From positions 1 to 43,643 of the forward strand of contig CAKUBI010000017.1 of assembly GCA_934636865.1 (NCBI GenBank): 43,643 bases of DNA. Direction: 5' to 3'. Within the stretch, counting starts at the first letter, position 1; each line of letters begins with the position of its first letter. Made by a program: the position numbers and the translations under genes. The notes beneath the pieces are model-generated. The model worked only from the letters and a program-made list of their open reading frames with translations. It was not told the DNA's origin and searched no databases. This stretch comes from an uncultured Oscillospiraceae bacterium (GTDB lineage Bacteria > Bacillota > Clostridia > Oscillospirales > Oscillospiraceae). Shown piece by piece: positions 16,048 to 26,869 of the stretch.

Positions 16048-16757
16048 TGGAACAGAAAAAAACCGTTCTCATCGTGGAGGACGAAAAAAACATTGTTGAT
16101 ATCATCCGCTTCAACCTTCAGCGCGCGGGCTATGACACGCTCGAGGCCTACGACGGCGAGGCTGGCCTTGCCCTCGCGCGCGAAAAAAAGCCCGACCTCA
16201 TCCTGCTCGACGTGATGATGCCCAAGATGATGGGCTTCGACGTCTGCCGCGCGCTGCGCGAGGAGGGCGACAACGTGCCCGTCATCATCCTGACGGCGCG
16301 CGAGGAGGAAGAGGACAAGGTCCTCGGTCTTGAGATCGGCGCGGACGATTACATCACAAAGCCTTTTTCCATGCGCGAGCTGCTCGCGCGCATCAAAGCG
16401 AACATCCGCCGCACATCAATGCTCTCCGCCCCTGCCGCGGAGGACAACGCCATGAGCGCCGGCGGCGGCATCACCATCGATCCCGACAGCTTCGAGGTGC
16501 GCAAAAACGGCGCGCCCGTAGACCTCACGCAGCGCGAATATGAGCTGCTCACCTTCCTCGCGAGCCACCCCGGCAAGGTCTTTTCGCGCGTGGACCTCAT
16601 GGAGCAGGTCTGGAACTACGGCTACGTCGGCGACGATGCGCGCACCGTGGACGTGACGGTCCGCCGTCTTCGCGAAAAGATCGAGGACGATCCCGCCAAT
16701 CCCACGCGCATCCTCACGCGCCGCGGCGTAGGCTACTATTTCTCGGCGCAGGCCTGA
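16047..16757 (+). CDS. walR: Response regulator, OmpR/PhoB family, WalR (YycF)-like
   Basis: A 236-residue DNA-binding regulator. The receiver domain (about 5-118) has the acidic pair Glu11/Asp12, phospho-acceptor Asp55 in LLDVMMPK, Thr83 and Lys105 in ITKPF. The C-terminal winged helix (about 140-234) ends with VDVTVRRLREKIEDDPANP and ILTRRGVGYYF, which is typical of WalR/PhoB. In Firmicutes WalR controls autolysins and cell-wall turnover and is often essential. The Wal assignment rests mainly on the yycH- and yycI-like genes after the kinase. Alone, the protein could equally be called PhoB-like. Confidence 0.88.
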   Translation: MEQKKTVLIVEDEKNIVDIIRFNLQRAGYDTLEAYDGEAGLALAREKKPDLILLDVMMPKMMGFDVCRALREEGDNVPVIILTAREEEEDKVLGLEIGADDYITKPFSMRELLARIKANIRRTSMLSAPAAEDNAMSAGGGITIDPDSFEVRKNGAPVDLTQREYELLTFLASHPGKVFSRVDLMEQVWNYGYVGDDARTVDVTVRRLREKIEDDPANPTRILTRRGVGYYFSAQA

Positions 16758-16792
16758 TGCACGCCCCATTTCCCCGAAAGGAGTGACCGCCT

Positions 16793-18574
16793 ATGTTCCG
16801 CAGCCTGCATATGAAGCTCGTGATGATCATGCTGCTGCTCGTCACCTCGCTGATGGCGGTGGTGGGCGCGTTTCTGATGACGAGCGTCACCAACTTCTAT
16901 ATCGACGATTTCTACGACCAGATGAGCGAGGCGTTCGGCGAGTCCAGCGCCGCGTTTGTCAGTTCGCTTCGTGAAGAGGCCGCGCAGGAGGACGGCGCGG
17001 CACGCCTTCAGACGATGCTCGAGGCCTACTCCGGCACCTTGAGCATCGACTCGCGCAACCGCAACTACTACATTCTCGACGGCAAGAGCGGCGAGGTGCT
17101 CGCCTCGAGCAACGAGGACACCGGGCTTTTGGAGCAGACGGAAAACATCCTCACCGCGCGCAACGGCGAGGTCGGCGACCACAGCGACCTTGCCGCAAGC
17201 TACATGGACGTCGCCATCCCCATCTCCGGCGGCGGCAACAGCTTCATCATCTACATCCGCGACAACCGCACGACGGTCTCCTCGCTCAATTCCGAGCTGC
17301 TGTTCATCATTCTGCAGGCGCTGCTCGTAGGCCTGCTCGTTTCGATCCTGCTCTCGTTCCTGCTGGCAAAAACGATGATCGACCCGATCGAAAAGCTGAC
17401 CGAGGGCGCCGAGCGCATCGCCGCCGGCGACTTTGACGAAACGCTCGCCGTCGAATCGACGGACGAGATCGGCATCCTGACCACGACCTTCAACGACATG
17501 GCCTCGGTGCTGCACGCCACGCTCGAGGCCGTGGAGAACGAGCGCAACAAACTCGACACACTCTTTCTCCACATGAGCGACGGCGTCGTTGCCTACGACG
17601 TGAACGAATCGCTCATCCACTGCAACCCCGCCGCCTGCGAGCTGCTCGGCCGCACGGCGGACGAGTGCGTCTACAGCGAGCTGTTCGAGTCCATCTGCCC
17701 CTTCTCCCGCATCATTTCCATGCAGCGCAGCGACTTTGTCGAATCCGAGCTGACCGTCGGCGAGCGCAGCGTGGAGCTTTACTTCGCGCCCTTTTCCGAC
17801 GAGGAGAGCGGCGGCGTTCTCATCGTGCTGCACGATGTGACCGAGCACCGCAAGACCGAGGAGCGGCGCAAGGAATTCGTTGCCAACGTCTCCCACGAGC
17901 TGCGCACGCCGCTCACGAACGTCCGCTCCTATGCCGAAACGATCCGCGACGCGGACGGCGATCTGAGCCGCGAGACGGAAAACGACTTCCTCGACGTGGT
18001 CATCAGCGAAACGGACCGCATGACCCATATCGTGCAGGACCTGCTCACGCTCTCGCGCCTCGACTCGGGCCGCAGCGAGATGACCATGGCGCGCTTCCCC
18101 TTCTCCGCCGCCATCGACGCAGTGCTCCGCTCCATCGAGCTGGAGGCCCGCCGCCACGGTCACAAGCTCACGCACGACTACAGCGAAAATCTGCCCCTCA
18201 TCATGGGCGACCGCGGCCGCATCGAGCAGGTCATGCTCAACGTGCTCGGCAACGCCGTCAAGTACACGCCTGACGGCGGTCACATCCGCGTCACCGCCGG
18301 GAGCGGGGACGAAACGGTCTGGATGGAGGTCGCCGACGACGGCATCGGCATCCCCGAGGCCGACCGTCCGCGCATTTTCGAGCGCTTCTACCGCGTGGAC
18401 AAGGCCAGATCGCGCGAGTCTGGCGGCACGGGTCTCGGCCTTTCCATCGCGACGGAGATCGTCCAGCGCCACCACGGCACGCTCTCGCTCGTGGACCGTC
18501 CCGGTCCCGGCACGACCGTGCGGCTCGAGCTGCCCATCACCCAGCCCATCGGCGGGGAGGGATATCATGCGTAA
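16793..18574 (+). CDS. walK: Sensor histidine kinase, WalK (YycG)-like
   Basis: A 593-residue membrane kinase for the preceding regulator. Order of parts: membrane span 1 (about 9-31), extracellular sensor loop (32-167), membrane span 2 (168-192), HAMP (193-245), PAS (about 252-345), HisKA with phospho-acceptor His368 in NVSHELRTPL, and ATPase with N-box (Asn483, Asn487), G1 DDGIGIP (515-521) and G2 GGTGLGLSI. This domain order, with two spans and one internal PAS, is the WalK pattern. The start has GAAAGGAG upstream. The 3' end overlaps the yycH-like gene by 8 bases. Confidence 0.9.
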   Translation: MFRSLHMKLVMIMLLLVTSLMAVVGAFLMTSVTNFYIDDFYDQMSEAFGESSAAFVSSLREEAAQEDGAARLQTMLEAYSGTLSIDSRNRNYYILDGKSGEVLASSNEDTGLLEQTENILTARNGEVGDHSDLAASYMDVAIPISGGGNSFIIYIRDNRTTVSSLNSELLFIILQALLVGLLVSILLSFLLAKTMIDPIEKLTEGAERIAAGDFDETLAVESTDEIGILTTTFNDMASVLHATLEAVENERNKLDTLFLHMSDGVVAYDVNESLIHCNPAACELLGRTADECVYSELFESICPFSRIISMQRSDFVESELTVGERSVELYFAPFSDEESGGVLIVLHDVTEHRKTEERRKEFVANVSHELRTPLTNVRSYAETIRDADGDLSRETENDFLDVVISETDRMTHIVQDLLTLSRLDSGRSEMTMARFPFSAAIDAVLRSIELEARRHGHKLTHDYSENLPLIMGDRGRIEQVMLNVLGNAVKYTPDGGHIRVTAGSGDETVWMEVADDGIGIPEADRPRIFERFYRVDKARSRESGGTGLGLSIATEIVQRHHGTLSLVDRPGPGTTVRLELPITQPIGGEGYHA

Positions 18575-19862
18575 GGACCGCCCGCTTTTATCCCACCTGC
18601 AAAACGCCGCCATCGCGCTTCTGACGCTCTCCGCCGTGTTTTTGCTGACGCAGACGCCGCTGTTCGGCGACTTTGCGGGCAAAACGCCCTACGAGCTCGC
18701 GCAGGACTGGCTCTCCTCCGATCCCATGCTCACCGAGACCGTCACCGTTGACGCAAGCGACCTTGCGCTTCCCGTGCGCGTGGTCTTTACGAACGAATAT
18801 GCCCGCTTCGGGCTCGACGCCGTCACCACGGCGGACGCCGGTTTCGAGCAGGCGGGTGCGTTTTTCCGCGAAGCCCTCGGCTCCGCCGGGGAAGCGTCGC
18901 CGTGCCGCGAGAGCGATTTTCTCGCCGCGCTGCAAAATAGCGGCATCTACCTCGACCTGGAGGCGGAAACGCCGCTCGCGCTCCTTTGCGAGATACTCGG
19001 CGCGGCCGCGCCCGAAAGCGAGCTGCTGCACATCCGGCGGCTGCTGCTCACCCCCACCGAAAGCGGCGCCATCCTCTACCTTGAGGACGGCGAGAGCGGC
19101 TTTTTCTCCTTCCCCACTGCGGGGGACGCCTACGCGCTGAACGAAGCGCTCGCCGCGCTCGACGGCAACGGCACGGACTTCGCCTGCTCGCTGCCGGGCG
19201 ATTTTTCCCAGCTCTCGCCCTATACCCTCGTTTTCAGCGAGCCGAAGCAGCGCAATACGCTCTCGGCCGTGAACGCGCTTTCCGACAAGGCGGCTTTCCT
19301 GCGCCTTGCCGAATTCAACCCCCACACGGAAAACAGCTATACCGACTCCTCCGGCAATACCGTCATCCGCGAGGTGTATGGCACGCTGCGCCTGCAGCCC
19401 GACGGCACCGCCGCCTATCAGGGCGACAGCGCCGAAGCGGGGTCGCTGTATTATGTCACCTCCGCCGCACCCGGCAGGCCCACCATGTCCGAGGCCGCCG
19501 CCGCTGCGCAGAAGCTCGTTTTCACGCTGCTGCGCGACTCCTGCGGCGACGCGGCGCTCTATCTCAGCGGCGTGGAGAGCGGAAGTAAGCGCTATACCGT
19601 CACGTTCGACTACGTGGTGGACGGCACGCCGCTGCACTTTTCCGACGGCGGCCACGCCGCCTCCGTCACCATCGAGGGCCAGAGCATCACCGCCTTTTCC
19701 CTGCGCTGCCGCAGCTACACCGTGAGCGATTCGCCCTCGCTGCTGCTGCCCATCCGTCAGGCCGCCGCCATCGCGCTCAGCCGGTACTTGAGCGCCGAGC
19801 TGCACGTCTGCTACGAGGACCGCGGCGCGGACACGGTGAACGCGTCCTGGTTCGCCATCTGA
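18567..19862 (+). CDS. yycH: YycH-like membrane-anchored regulator of the WalK kinase
   Basis: A 431-residue protein with one N-terminal membrane span (about 14-31, AAIALLTLSAVFLLTQTPLF) and a large extracellular part. In Bacillus YycH works with YycI to restrain WalK. Overall identity to the Bacillus protein is likely low. The call rests on position directly after walK, 8-base overlap, size, single anchor, and the following yycI-like gene. The C-terminus ends in a segment of the YycH/YycI fold (VSDSPSLLLPIRQAAAIA, then NASWFAI). Confidence 0.65.
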   Translation: MRKDRPLLSHLQNAAIALLTLSAVFLLTQTPLFGDFAGKTPYELAQDWLSSDPMLTETVTVDASDLALPVRVVFTNEYARFGLDAVTTADAGFEQAGAFFREALGSAGEASPCRESDFLAALQNSGIYLDLEAETPLALLCEILGAAAPESELLHIRRLLLTPTESGAILYLEDGESGFFSFPTAGDAYALNEALAALDGNGTDFACSLPGDFSQLSPYTLVFSEPKQRNTLSAVNALSDKAAFLRLAEFNPHTENSYTDSSGNTVIREVYGTLRLQPDGTAAYQGDSAEAGSLYYVTSAAPGRPTMSEAAAAAQKLVFTLLRDSCGDAALYLSGVESGSKRYTVTFDYVVDGTPLHFSDGGHAASVTIEGQSITAFSLRCRSYTVSDSPSLLLPIRQAAAIALSRYLSAELHVCYEDRGADTVNASWFAI

Positions 19863-19897
19863 CCAAAATCTACAATCTACGAAAGGAGACGCCGCAC

Positions 19898-20698
19898 ATG
19901 AAAGCATCCCGGCTCAAAACGATCGTGATCGTCATTTTGCTGCTGGTCAACGCGTTTTTGCTGTTTCTTCTGCTCAGCCGCCGCGCCGAGCAGACGCAGG
20001 CCTACGAGCGCACCGTGGAGCAGCTGTGCGAGCTGTTCGAGCGCAGCGGCGTCTCCTTCGACCGCGCGCTCCTGCCGAAGGGCAGCGCCGTGCGCACGTT
20101 GTCGCTTGAGCGCGACGAATCGCGCGAAGCGGACTTTGCCCGGGAGATCCTCGGCAAGGACGCCGCCTCGTTCGACGCCGGCGGCGGCGTGATGCGCTAC
20201 AGCAGCGATCTCGGCTCCTGCCTTATCCGCTCCGGCGGCGCGGTGGACGCCGTGCTCTCCCGCCCGGTGGAGGACGCGGAGGGTTTCTGCCGCGGCCTGT
20301 TCCGCTCGTTCGGCTACGAGGAGGTCTCCTCCTCGCTTTCCGGCGGCAGCGGCAGCGTTTCGGCCCTGCGCCGCGGAAAGGACGGTCCCGTTTACAACGC
20401 CGCGCTGACGCTCACCTTCACGGACGGCTCGCTCACCGCCGTTTTCGGCACGTTCCTCCCCGCCCTGACGGACGGGCAGAGTGCAAGCGGCGTGGACGCC
20501 GTGAGCGCGCTCGTGCACTTTCTCGATTACTGCAGCGTTTCCGGCGTCGTGTGCACGGAGGTCAGCGCCGTCGAGAGCGGATATCTTCTGCAATCCTCGT
20601 CCGCGTCCCCGCTGCGGCTCACGCCCGTGTGGCGCGTCGCGACGGACGTGAACAATTATTATGTCAACATCAAAACCGGCGAGATCACGCGCGAATAA
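19898..20698 (+). CDS. yycI: YycI-like membrane-anchored regulator of the WalK kinase
   Basis: A 266-residue protein with a basic start, one membrane span (about 9-28, IVIVILLLVNAFLLFLLLS) and an extracellular domain. The C-terminus reads LTPVWRVATDVNNYYVNI, then KTGEITRE, the YycI-type ending found in proteins of this operon position. It follows the yycH-like gene by 35 bases with AAAGGAGA before the ATG. It is the last gene of the wal unit. No walJ (yycJ) or htrA-type gene follows; murA comes next under its own promoter. Confidence 0.68.
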   Translation: MKASRLKTIVIVILLLVNAFLLFLLLSRRAEQTQAYERTVEQLCELFERSGVSFDRALLPKGSAVRTLSLERDESREADFAREILGKDAASFDAGGGVMRYSSDLGSCLIRSGGAVDAVLSRPVEDAEGFCRGLFRSFGYEEVSSSLSGGSGSVSALRRGKDGPVYNAALTLTFTDGSLTAVFGTFLPALTDGQSASGVDAVSALVHFLDYCSVSGVVCTEVSAVESGYLLQSSSASPLRLTPVWRVATDVNNYYVNIKTGEITRE

Positions 20699-20738
20699 AT
20701 TTGTTTTCCCCAATTTTGTAATTTCTCTCCGCGCAGCA

Positions 20739-20766
20739 TTGCTTTTTCTGTTTTTTTTGGTATACT
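20739..20766 (+). promoter_or_regulatory. Candidate murA promoter (TTGCTT, 16 bp, TATACT) with leader hairpin
   Basis: TTGCTT (20739-20744) and TATACT (20761-20766) are spaced by 16 bases. The leader of about 100 bases contains AACAGG/CCTGTT (20792-20813) followed by GTTTTTA, which could fold as a weak attenuator. The rest of the gap 20699-20872 has no gene. Confidence 0.55.
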
Positions 20767-20872
20767 GTTGATGTATTATGTGAATACCATGAACAGGCGG
20801 CGCTGCCCCTGTTGTTTTTATCATACGACCGACTTACCGAAGGATCACTGTCTCTTTTTATAAGGAGTTTAT

Positions 20873-22165
20873 ATGACGAAATATATCGTGCAGGGCGGCC
20901 AGCCGCTCTTTGGTGAAGTGCACATCAGCGGCGCGAAGAACGCAGCCGTCGCCATCATCCCCGCCGCCCTTCTGGTGGACGGGGTCTGCCGCATTGAAAA
21001 TATCCCCCAGATCTCCGACGTGACGGCGCTGCTCAAGATCCTTGAGCAGCTCGGCGCGAAGATCCGCTTTCTCAACCGCAGCGATGTGGAGATCGACTGC
21101 CGCCATATCGCCACCACGCAGGTCTCGCAGGAGCTGGCGCACAAGATCCGTGCCTCCTACTACCTGATCGGCGCGCTGCTGGGCCGCTTCGGCGAGGCCG
21201 AGGTCTCCATGCCCGGCGGCTGCAACTTCGGCGGCGTGCGCCCCATCGACCAGCACGTCAAAGGCTTTGCCGCCATGGGCGCGGAGGTGCGCGAGGGTGA
21301 CTTTATCTGCGCCAAGGCATCGGGCGGCCGCATGAAAGGCGCGAACGTCTATCTCGACGTTGTCTCCGTCGGCGCGACGATGAACATCATGATGGCCGCG
21401 GCGCTCGCCGAGGGCACGACTGTCATCGAAAACGCCGCCAAGGAGCCGCACATCGTCGATCTTGCCAACTTCTTAAACTCCATGGGTGCGAACATCAAGG
21501 GCGCGGGCACGGACACCATCCGCATTTTCGGCGTGGACAAGCTCCACGGCGGCGCCTATGCCATCATTCCCGACCAGATCGAGGCCGGTACCTACATGGC
21601 GGCGGTCGCCGCCTGCGGCGGGCAGGTCCTCGTGCGCGGCATCATTCCCAAGCATATGGACTGCATCACCGCCAAGCTTCAGGAGATGGGCGTGCAGGTC
21701 GAGGAACAGGACGACACGCTGCTCGTGCGCCGCTCCGGCAGGCTCCACCGCACCAACGTCAAGACCCTGCCCTACCCCGGCTTCCCGACGGATATGCAGC
21801 CGCAGATCACCGTGGCGCTCTGCCTTGCCGAGGGAACGAGCGTTGTCACCGAGGGCGTGTGGGACAACCGCTACCGCTATGTCGGTGAGTTGACGCGCAT
21901 GGGTGCGCAGATCCGCGTGGAGGGCCGCAGCGCCGTTGTCGAGGGCGTCGATCACCTGACGGCCGCGAGCGTGCAGGCCTACGATCTCCGCGCGGGCGCG
22001 GCGATGCTGATCGCGGCGCTGGCCGCGGACGGCGTGAGCGAGGTGTCCAACGTGCACTACATTGAGCGCGGCTACGAGGATGTGATCGGCAAGCTGCGCG
22101 GCATCGGCGCGAGGATCGACTGCGTCGAGTGCGAGGAGCCCTCCGAGGTCCGCCAGATCGGTTAA
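20873..22165 (+). CDS. murA: UDP-N-acetylglucosamine 1-carboxyvinyltransferase (MurA)
   Basis: A 430-residue cytosolic enzyme for the first committed step of peptidoglycan synthesis: transfer of enolpyruvate from PEP to UDP-GlcNAc. Key residues are visible: Lys22-Asn23 in SGAKNAAV, the catalytic loop with Cys117 in MPGGCNFGGVRPID (the residue modified by fosfomycin in relatives), the KEPHIVDLANFLNSMGA segment, and the C-terminal RAGAAMLIAALAA with the PEP-contacting Arg. The presence of Cys rather than Asp in the loop suggests normal fosfomycin sensitivity at the target. AAGGAG lies 5 bases before the ATG. Its position beside the wal genes groups cell-wall functions. Confidence 0.97.
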   Translation: MTKYIVQGGQPLFGEVHISGAKNAAVAIIPAALLVDGVCRIENIPQISDVTALLKILEQLGAKIRFLNRSDVEIDCRHIATTQVSQELAHKIRASYYLIGALLGRFGEAEVSMPGGCNFGGVRPIDQHVKGFAAMGAEVREGDFICAKASGGRMKGANVYLDVVSVGATMNIMMAAALAEGTTVIENAAKEPHIVDLANFLNSMGANIKGAGTDTIRIFGVDKLHGGAYAIIPDQIEAGTYMAAVAACGGQVLVRGIIPKHMDCITAKLQEMGVQVEEQDDTLLVRRSGRLHRTNVKTLPYPGFPTDMQPQITVALCLAEGTSVVTEGVWDNRYRYVGELTRMGAQIRVEGRSAVVEGVDHLTAASVQAYDLRAGAAMLIAALAADGVSEVSNVHYIERGYEDVIGKLRGIGARIDCVECEEPSEVRQIG

Positions 22166-22173
22166 ATCACCAG

Positions 22174-22202
22174 GCGCCCTGCCGCAAGGCAAGGCGCTTT
22201 TT
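22174..22202 (+). terminator. Intrinsic terminator after murA
   Basis: GCGCC (22174-22178) and GGCGC (22193-22197) enclose an inner GCC/GGC pair, followed by TTTTT. It lies 8 bases past the murA stop and ahead of the HD-domain gene. Confidence 0.75.
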
Positions 22203-22221
22203 CTTCGGGAGAAGCAATATT

Positions 22222-23247
22222 ATGTATACTGAGATCTACACCTCTGCGCTGCCGCCGGCGCTCTCCGCCATGGCGGAAACGCCCGCGATGCAGCGCCTGA
22301 AGCGCGTCGGCATGCACTGCGGCTGCGAATACACATCCTACCCCATCTACCGCAATGCGGAGGGTCCCTACACCCGCTATACCCACTCACTCGGCACTGC
22401 TGCGATCGTCTGGCACTTCACGCACGACGTGAAGCAGGCCGCGGCCGGACTGCTTCACGACATCGCGACGCCCGCGTTTGCGCACGTGGTCGATTTTCTC
22501 AACGGCGACCACATGCGTCAGGAATCGACCGAAACGCGCACGCGCGCGATGATCGCCGCCTGCCCCGAGCTGACGGCGCAGCTTGCGCGCTGCGGACTGC
22601 GCGTGGAGGATGTGGAGGACTACCACCGCTACCCCATCGCCGACAACGACTCGCCCCGGCTCTCCGCCGACCGGCTCGAATACACGCTGGGCAACGCGCA
22701 CCTCGTCTTTCACTGCCCGGAGCAGATGCTCAAGCGCATTTACGACGATCTCTTTGTCGGGCAGAATGAGGATGGCGAACCGGAGCTGTGCTTTGCGCAC
22801 GCCGAAGCAGCGGACGCCTTCACGCGCCTTGCGCTGCGGCAGTCGGAGTGGTTCGTCTCCGACGATGACCGCTTCAGCATGCAGTACCTTGCCGAGATCC
22901 TGCGCGACGCGCAGCGCGCGGGCGCGCTGACGGTCGATGACCTCTATACCGATGAAGCGCGTGTGATCGCGCGGCTTCTCTCTGTCCCTGCCGTCGCTGC
23001 GCGCTGGGAGGATTTTCGCCGCATCACCGGCACGCGGTCCGGGCCGCAGCCGCCGGACGGCGTTTTTTCGATCAAGGTCGCGGCTAAAAAGCGCAGCATC
23101 GACCCGCTGGTGCGGACGGACGCCGGGCTTCTTCGCTATACCGCCGCGAGCGCGGACTACGCAGAAAAGCTTGCCGCCTTCCGTGCGGACGATTTCGACC
23201 GCTGGGTCTGGGCAGTATATGAAGCACCGGACCAGCCCCAAACGTAA
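22222..23247 (+). CDS. HD-domain phosphohydrolase of unknown substrate
   Basis: A 341-residue protein with an HD metal-binding motif: RYTHSLGTA (His55), GLLHDIATPAFAH (His79-Asp80, His88) and a later conserved Asp (about 146). Such proteins are metal-dependent phosphohydrolases for nucleotides or nucleotide second messengers. The substrate is not evident, and no RelA/SpoT synthetase or cyclic-di-GMP motif is present. The ATG at 22222 is chosen over an in-frame start that would overlap murA and its terminator; GGGAG lies 9 bases upstream. It is followed by a perfect hairpin terminator. Confidence 0.82.
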   Translation: MYTEIYTSALPPALSAMAETPAMQRLKRVGMHCGCEYTSYPIYRNAEGPYTRYTHSLGTAAIVWHFTHDVKQAAAGLLHDIATPAFAHVVDFLNGDHMRQESTETRTRAMIAACPELTAQLARCGLRVEDVEDYHRYPIADNDSPRLSADRLEYTLGNAHLVFHCPEQMLKRIYDDLFVGQNEDGEPELCFAHAEAADAFTRLALRQSEWFVSDDDRFSMQYLAEILRDAQRAGALTVDDLYTDEARVIARLLSVPAVAARWEDFRRITGTRSGPQPPDGVFSIKVAAKKRSIDPLVRTDAGLLRYTAASADYAEKLAAFRADDFDRWVWAVYEAPDQPQT

Positions 23248-23255
23248 AAGATGAA

Positions 23256-23294
23256 AACAGCAGCGCCCCGTGTTGCACACGGGACGCTGCTGTT
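23256..23294. terminator. Long hairpin after the HD-domain gene
   Basis: AACAGCAGCG-c-CCCGTGT pairs with ACACGGG-a-CGCTGCTGTT around a 3-base loop (23256-23294): 17 base pairs with one mismatch. The plus-strand tail CATTTC is only moderately T-rich. It lies 8 bases past the stop. Confidence 0.75.
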
Positions 23295-23340
23295 CATTTC
23301 TCGACGGAAGCTTTCCAAATTGCGGCAGATGATGAAAAAA

Positions 23341-23370
23341 AGCAGCAGGTCATAAGACCTGCTGCTTTTA
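23341..23370. terminator. Bidirectional terminator downstream of tuf
   Basis: AGCAGCAGGT (23341-23350) and its complement (23357-23366) form a perfect 10-base stem with a 6-base loop. On the minus strand a run of seven T follows, so it ends the str operon after tuf. TTTTA on the other side serves the plus strand. Confidence 0.88.
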
Positions 23371-23401
23371 TGAACCTTTGGGTCGCCCTCTAAGCGATCA
23401 A

Positions 23402-24652
<1,251 letters not shown>

Positions 24653-24712
24653 TAGAGTGATCCTCCTATGAATAAATTTCGTTGTTTTCCGGCGTCATTT
24701 ACATACACCGGT

Positions 24713-24741
24713 ATTTTACCGTAAAACGCGGTATTTTGCAA
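24713..24741 (-). promoter_or_regulatory. Internal tuf promoter (TTGCAA, 17 bp, TAAAAT)
   Basis: On the minus strand TTGCAA (24736-24741) and TAAAAT (24713-24718) are spaced by exactly 17 bases in the 99-base gap between fusA and tuf. The same stretch has small inverted repeats (GGTATT-TTGC-AATACC, and GTTTTAC-G-GTAAAA) lying over both boxes. An internal promoter would explain the extra supply of EF-Tu over EF-G. Confidence 0.65.
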
Positions 24742-24751
24742 TACCTTTTTC

Positions 24752-26851
24752 TTAGCCGCGGCTGCGCTGGCTGATGATCTTCTCCTGAATGTTCTTCGGG
24801 ATCTCGATATAATGCGCGGGCTCCATCGTGTACTGACCACGGCCCTGCGTGCAGGAACGGAGGTCGGTCGCGTAGCCGAACATCTCAGCCAGAGGAACGA
24901 ACGCGTCGATCTGCTGCGCGCCGCTGCGGGCCTCGAAGCCCTGGATCTGACCACGGCGGGAGTTCAGATCGCCGATAACGTCGCCCATATACTCGTCGGG
25001 GACGATGACGCAGACCTTCATGATCGGCTCGAGCAGGGTCGGGCCGGCCTTCTGGCAGGCCTCCTTGAAGGCCATGGAGCCAGCGATCTTGAACGCCATT
25101 TCAGAGGAGTCGACCTCGTGATAAGAACCATCGTAGAGCGTGACCTTGACATCGACGACCGGGTAGCCGGCAAGAACGCCGGAGAGCATCGCGCCCTGGA
25201 TACCGGCATCGATCGCGGGAACGTATTCCTTGGGGATCGCGCCGCCGACGAGGGCGTTGACAAACTCGTAGCCCTTGCCGGACTCATTGGGCTCAACGTG
25301 GATCTTAACATGACCGTACTGACCCTTACCACCGCTCTGACGGGCGTACTTGGTATCCTGATCGACGGTCTTGGTGATGGTCTCCTTATAGGCGACCTGG
25401 GGAGCGCCGACGTTCGCCTCGACCTTGTACTCGCGGAGCAGGCGGTCAACGATGATCTCCAGATGGAGCTCGCCCATACCGGCGATGATGGTCTGACCGG
25501 TCTCTTCGTCGGTGTAGGTCTTGAAGGTCGGGTCCTCCTCCGCCAGCTTCATCAGCGCGATGCCCATCTTCTCCTGACCGGCCTTGGTCTTGGGCTCGAT
25601 GGCGACGCGGATAACGGGCTCGGGGAACTCCATGGACTCCAGAATGATCGGAGCCTTTTCATCGCAGAGGGTATCGCCGGTCGTGGTGTTCTTCAGGCCG
25701 ATAACGGCGCAGATATCGCCTGCGTAGCAGCACTCGATATCCTCGCGGTGGTTGGCGTGCATCTGAAGGATACGGCCGATGCGCTCTCTCTGGTGCTTGG
25801 TGGAGTTGAGAACGGCGGTACCGGTATTGAGGATACCGGAGTAAACACGAACAAAGGACAGACGGCCGACGAACGGGTCGGTTGCGATCTTGAACGCGAG
25901 GCCGGAGAACGGAGCGTTGTCGTCCGCGTGACGAACGTCCTCCTCACCGGTGTCGGGGTTCACACCGTCGATCGCGGGGATATCCACGGGAGACGGCATG
26001 TAATCGACGATCGCGTCGAGCAGCTTCTGCACGCCCTTGTTCTTGTAAGAGGTGCCGCAGGTGACAGGGACCATCTTGTTGTCGATGGTGGCCTGACGGA
26101 TGGTCTTGCGGATGAGGTCCTGGGGAACGGGCTTCTCTTCGAGCGCCAGCTCCATGATCTCGTCGTTCAGATCGGCGCAGGCATCAACCAGCTTGGTGCG
26201 GTATTCCTGCGCAAGCTCCAGCATGTCTGCGGGGATCTCCTCAACGCGCATATCCTTGCCGAGCTCGTCATAGTAGATGTCAGCGTCCATCTCCACCAGG
26301 TCGATGATGCCTTTGAAGGTATCTTCAGAGCCGATCGGCAGCTGGATGGGGACGGCGTTGCACTTGAGACGGTCGTGGATCATGTGCAGCACGTTGTAGA
26401 AGTCCGCGCCCATGATGTCCATCTTGTTGACGTAGATCATGCGGGGGACCTTGTAGTTATCGGCCTGACGCCAAACGGTCTCAGACTGAGGCTCGACGCC
26501 GCCCTTGGCGCACAGAACGGTCACGCTGCCGTCCAGAACGCGCAGGGAGCGCTCGACCTCGACCGTGAAGTCAACGTGGCCCGGGGTATCGATGATGTTC
26601 AGGCGGGTCTGGGGGAACTGGTTCTTGCTGCCCTTCCAGTAGCAGGTGGTAGCGGCGGAGGTGATGGTGATACCACGCTCCTGCTCCTGCGCCATCCAGT
26701 CCATCGTGGCGGTACCGTCGTGGGTCTCGCCGATCTTGTAGTTGACGCCGGTGTAGTAAAGGATACGCTCGGTGGTGGTCGTTTTGCCGGCGTCGATGTG
26801 GGCCATAATGCCGATATTTCTGGTATTCTCCAGAGAGACTTTTCTTGCCAT
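24752..26851 (-). CDS. fusA: Elongation factor G
   Basis: A 699-residue GTPase that drives ribosomal translocation. It starts [20 protein letters not shown] with P-loop [12 protein letters not shown], then [28 protein letters not shown] and [10 protein letters not shown]. Domains IV and V are recognised by [20 protein letters not shown] and [20 protein letters not shown]. The length is normal, and it begins 18 bases after rpsG in the str operon. Typical fusidic acid contact regions appear intact by eye. Confidence 0.98.
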   Translation of the reverse strand: MARKVSLENTRNIGIMAHIDAGKTTTTERILYYTGVNYKIGETHDGTATMDWMAQEQERGITITSAATTCYWKGSKNQFPQTRLNIIDTPGHVDFTVEVERSLRVLDGSVTVLCAKGGVEPQSETVWRQADNYKVPRMIYVNKMDIMGADFYNVLHMIHDRLKCNAVPIQLPIGSEDTFKGIIDLVEMDADIYYDELGKDMRVEEIPADMLELAQEYRTKLVDACADLNDEIMELALEEKPVPQDLIRKTIRQATIDNKMVPVTCGTSYKNKGVQKLLDAIVDYMPSPVDIPAIDGVNPDTGEEDVRHADDNAPFSGLAFKIATDPFVGRLSFVRVYSGILNTGTAVLNSTKHQRERIGRILQMHANHREDIECCYAGDICAVIGLKNTTTGDTLCDEKAPIILESMEFPEPVIRVAIEPKTKAGQEKMGIALMKLAEEDPTFKTYTDEETGQTIIAGMGELHLEIIVDRLLREYKVEANVGAPQVAYKETITKTVDQDTKYARQSGGKGQYGHVKIHVEPNESGKGYEFVNALVGGAIPKEYVPAIDAGIQGAMLSGVLAGYPVVDVKVTLYDGSYHEVDSSEMAFKIAGSMAFKEACQKAGPTLLEPIMKVCVIVPDEYMGDVIGDLNSRRGQIQGFEARSGAQQIDAFVPLAEMFGYATDLRSCTQGRGQYTMEPAHYIEIPKNIQEKIISQRSRG

Positions 26852-26869
26852 AATTTTCTCTCTCCTCGC

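Noticed and set aside
16736..18682. Minus-strand open frame opposite walK
   Set aside because: Composition is the reverse of a kinase gene and it crosses the stop of walR; no ribosome binding site.
18588..20824. Minus-strand open frames opposite yycH and yycI
   Set aside because: Mirror frames of genes with clear membrane anchors and ribosome binding sites.
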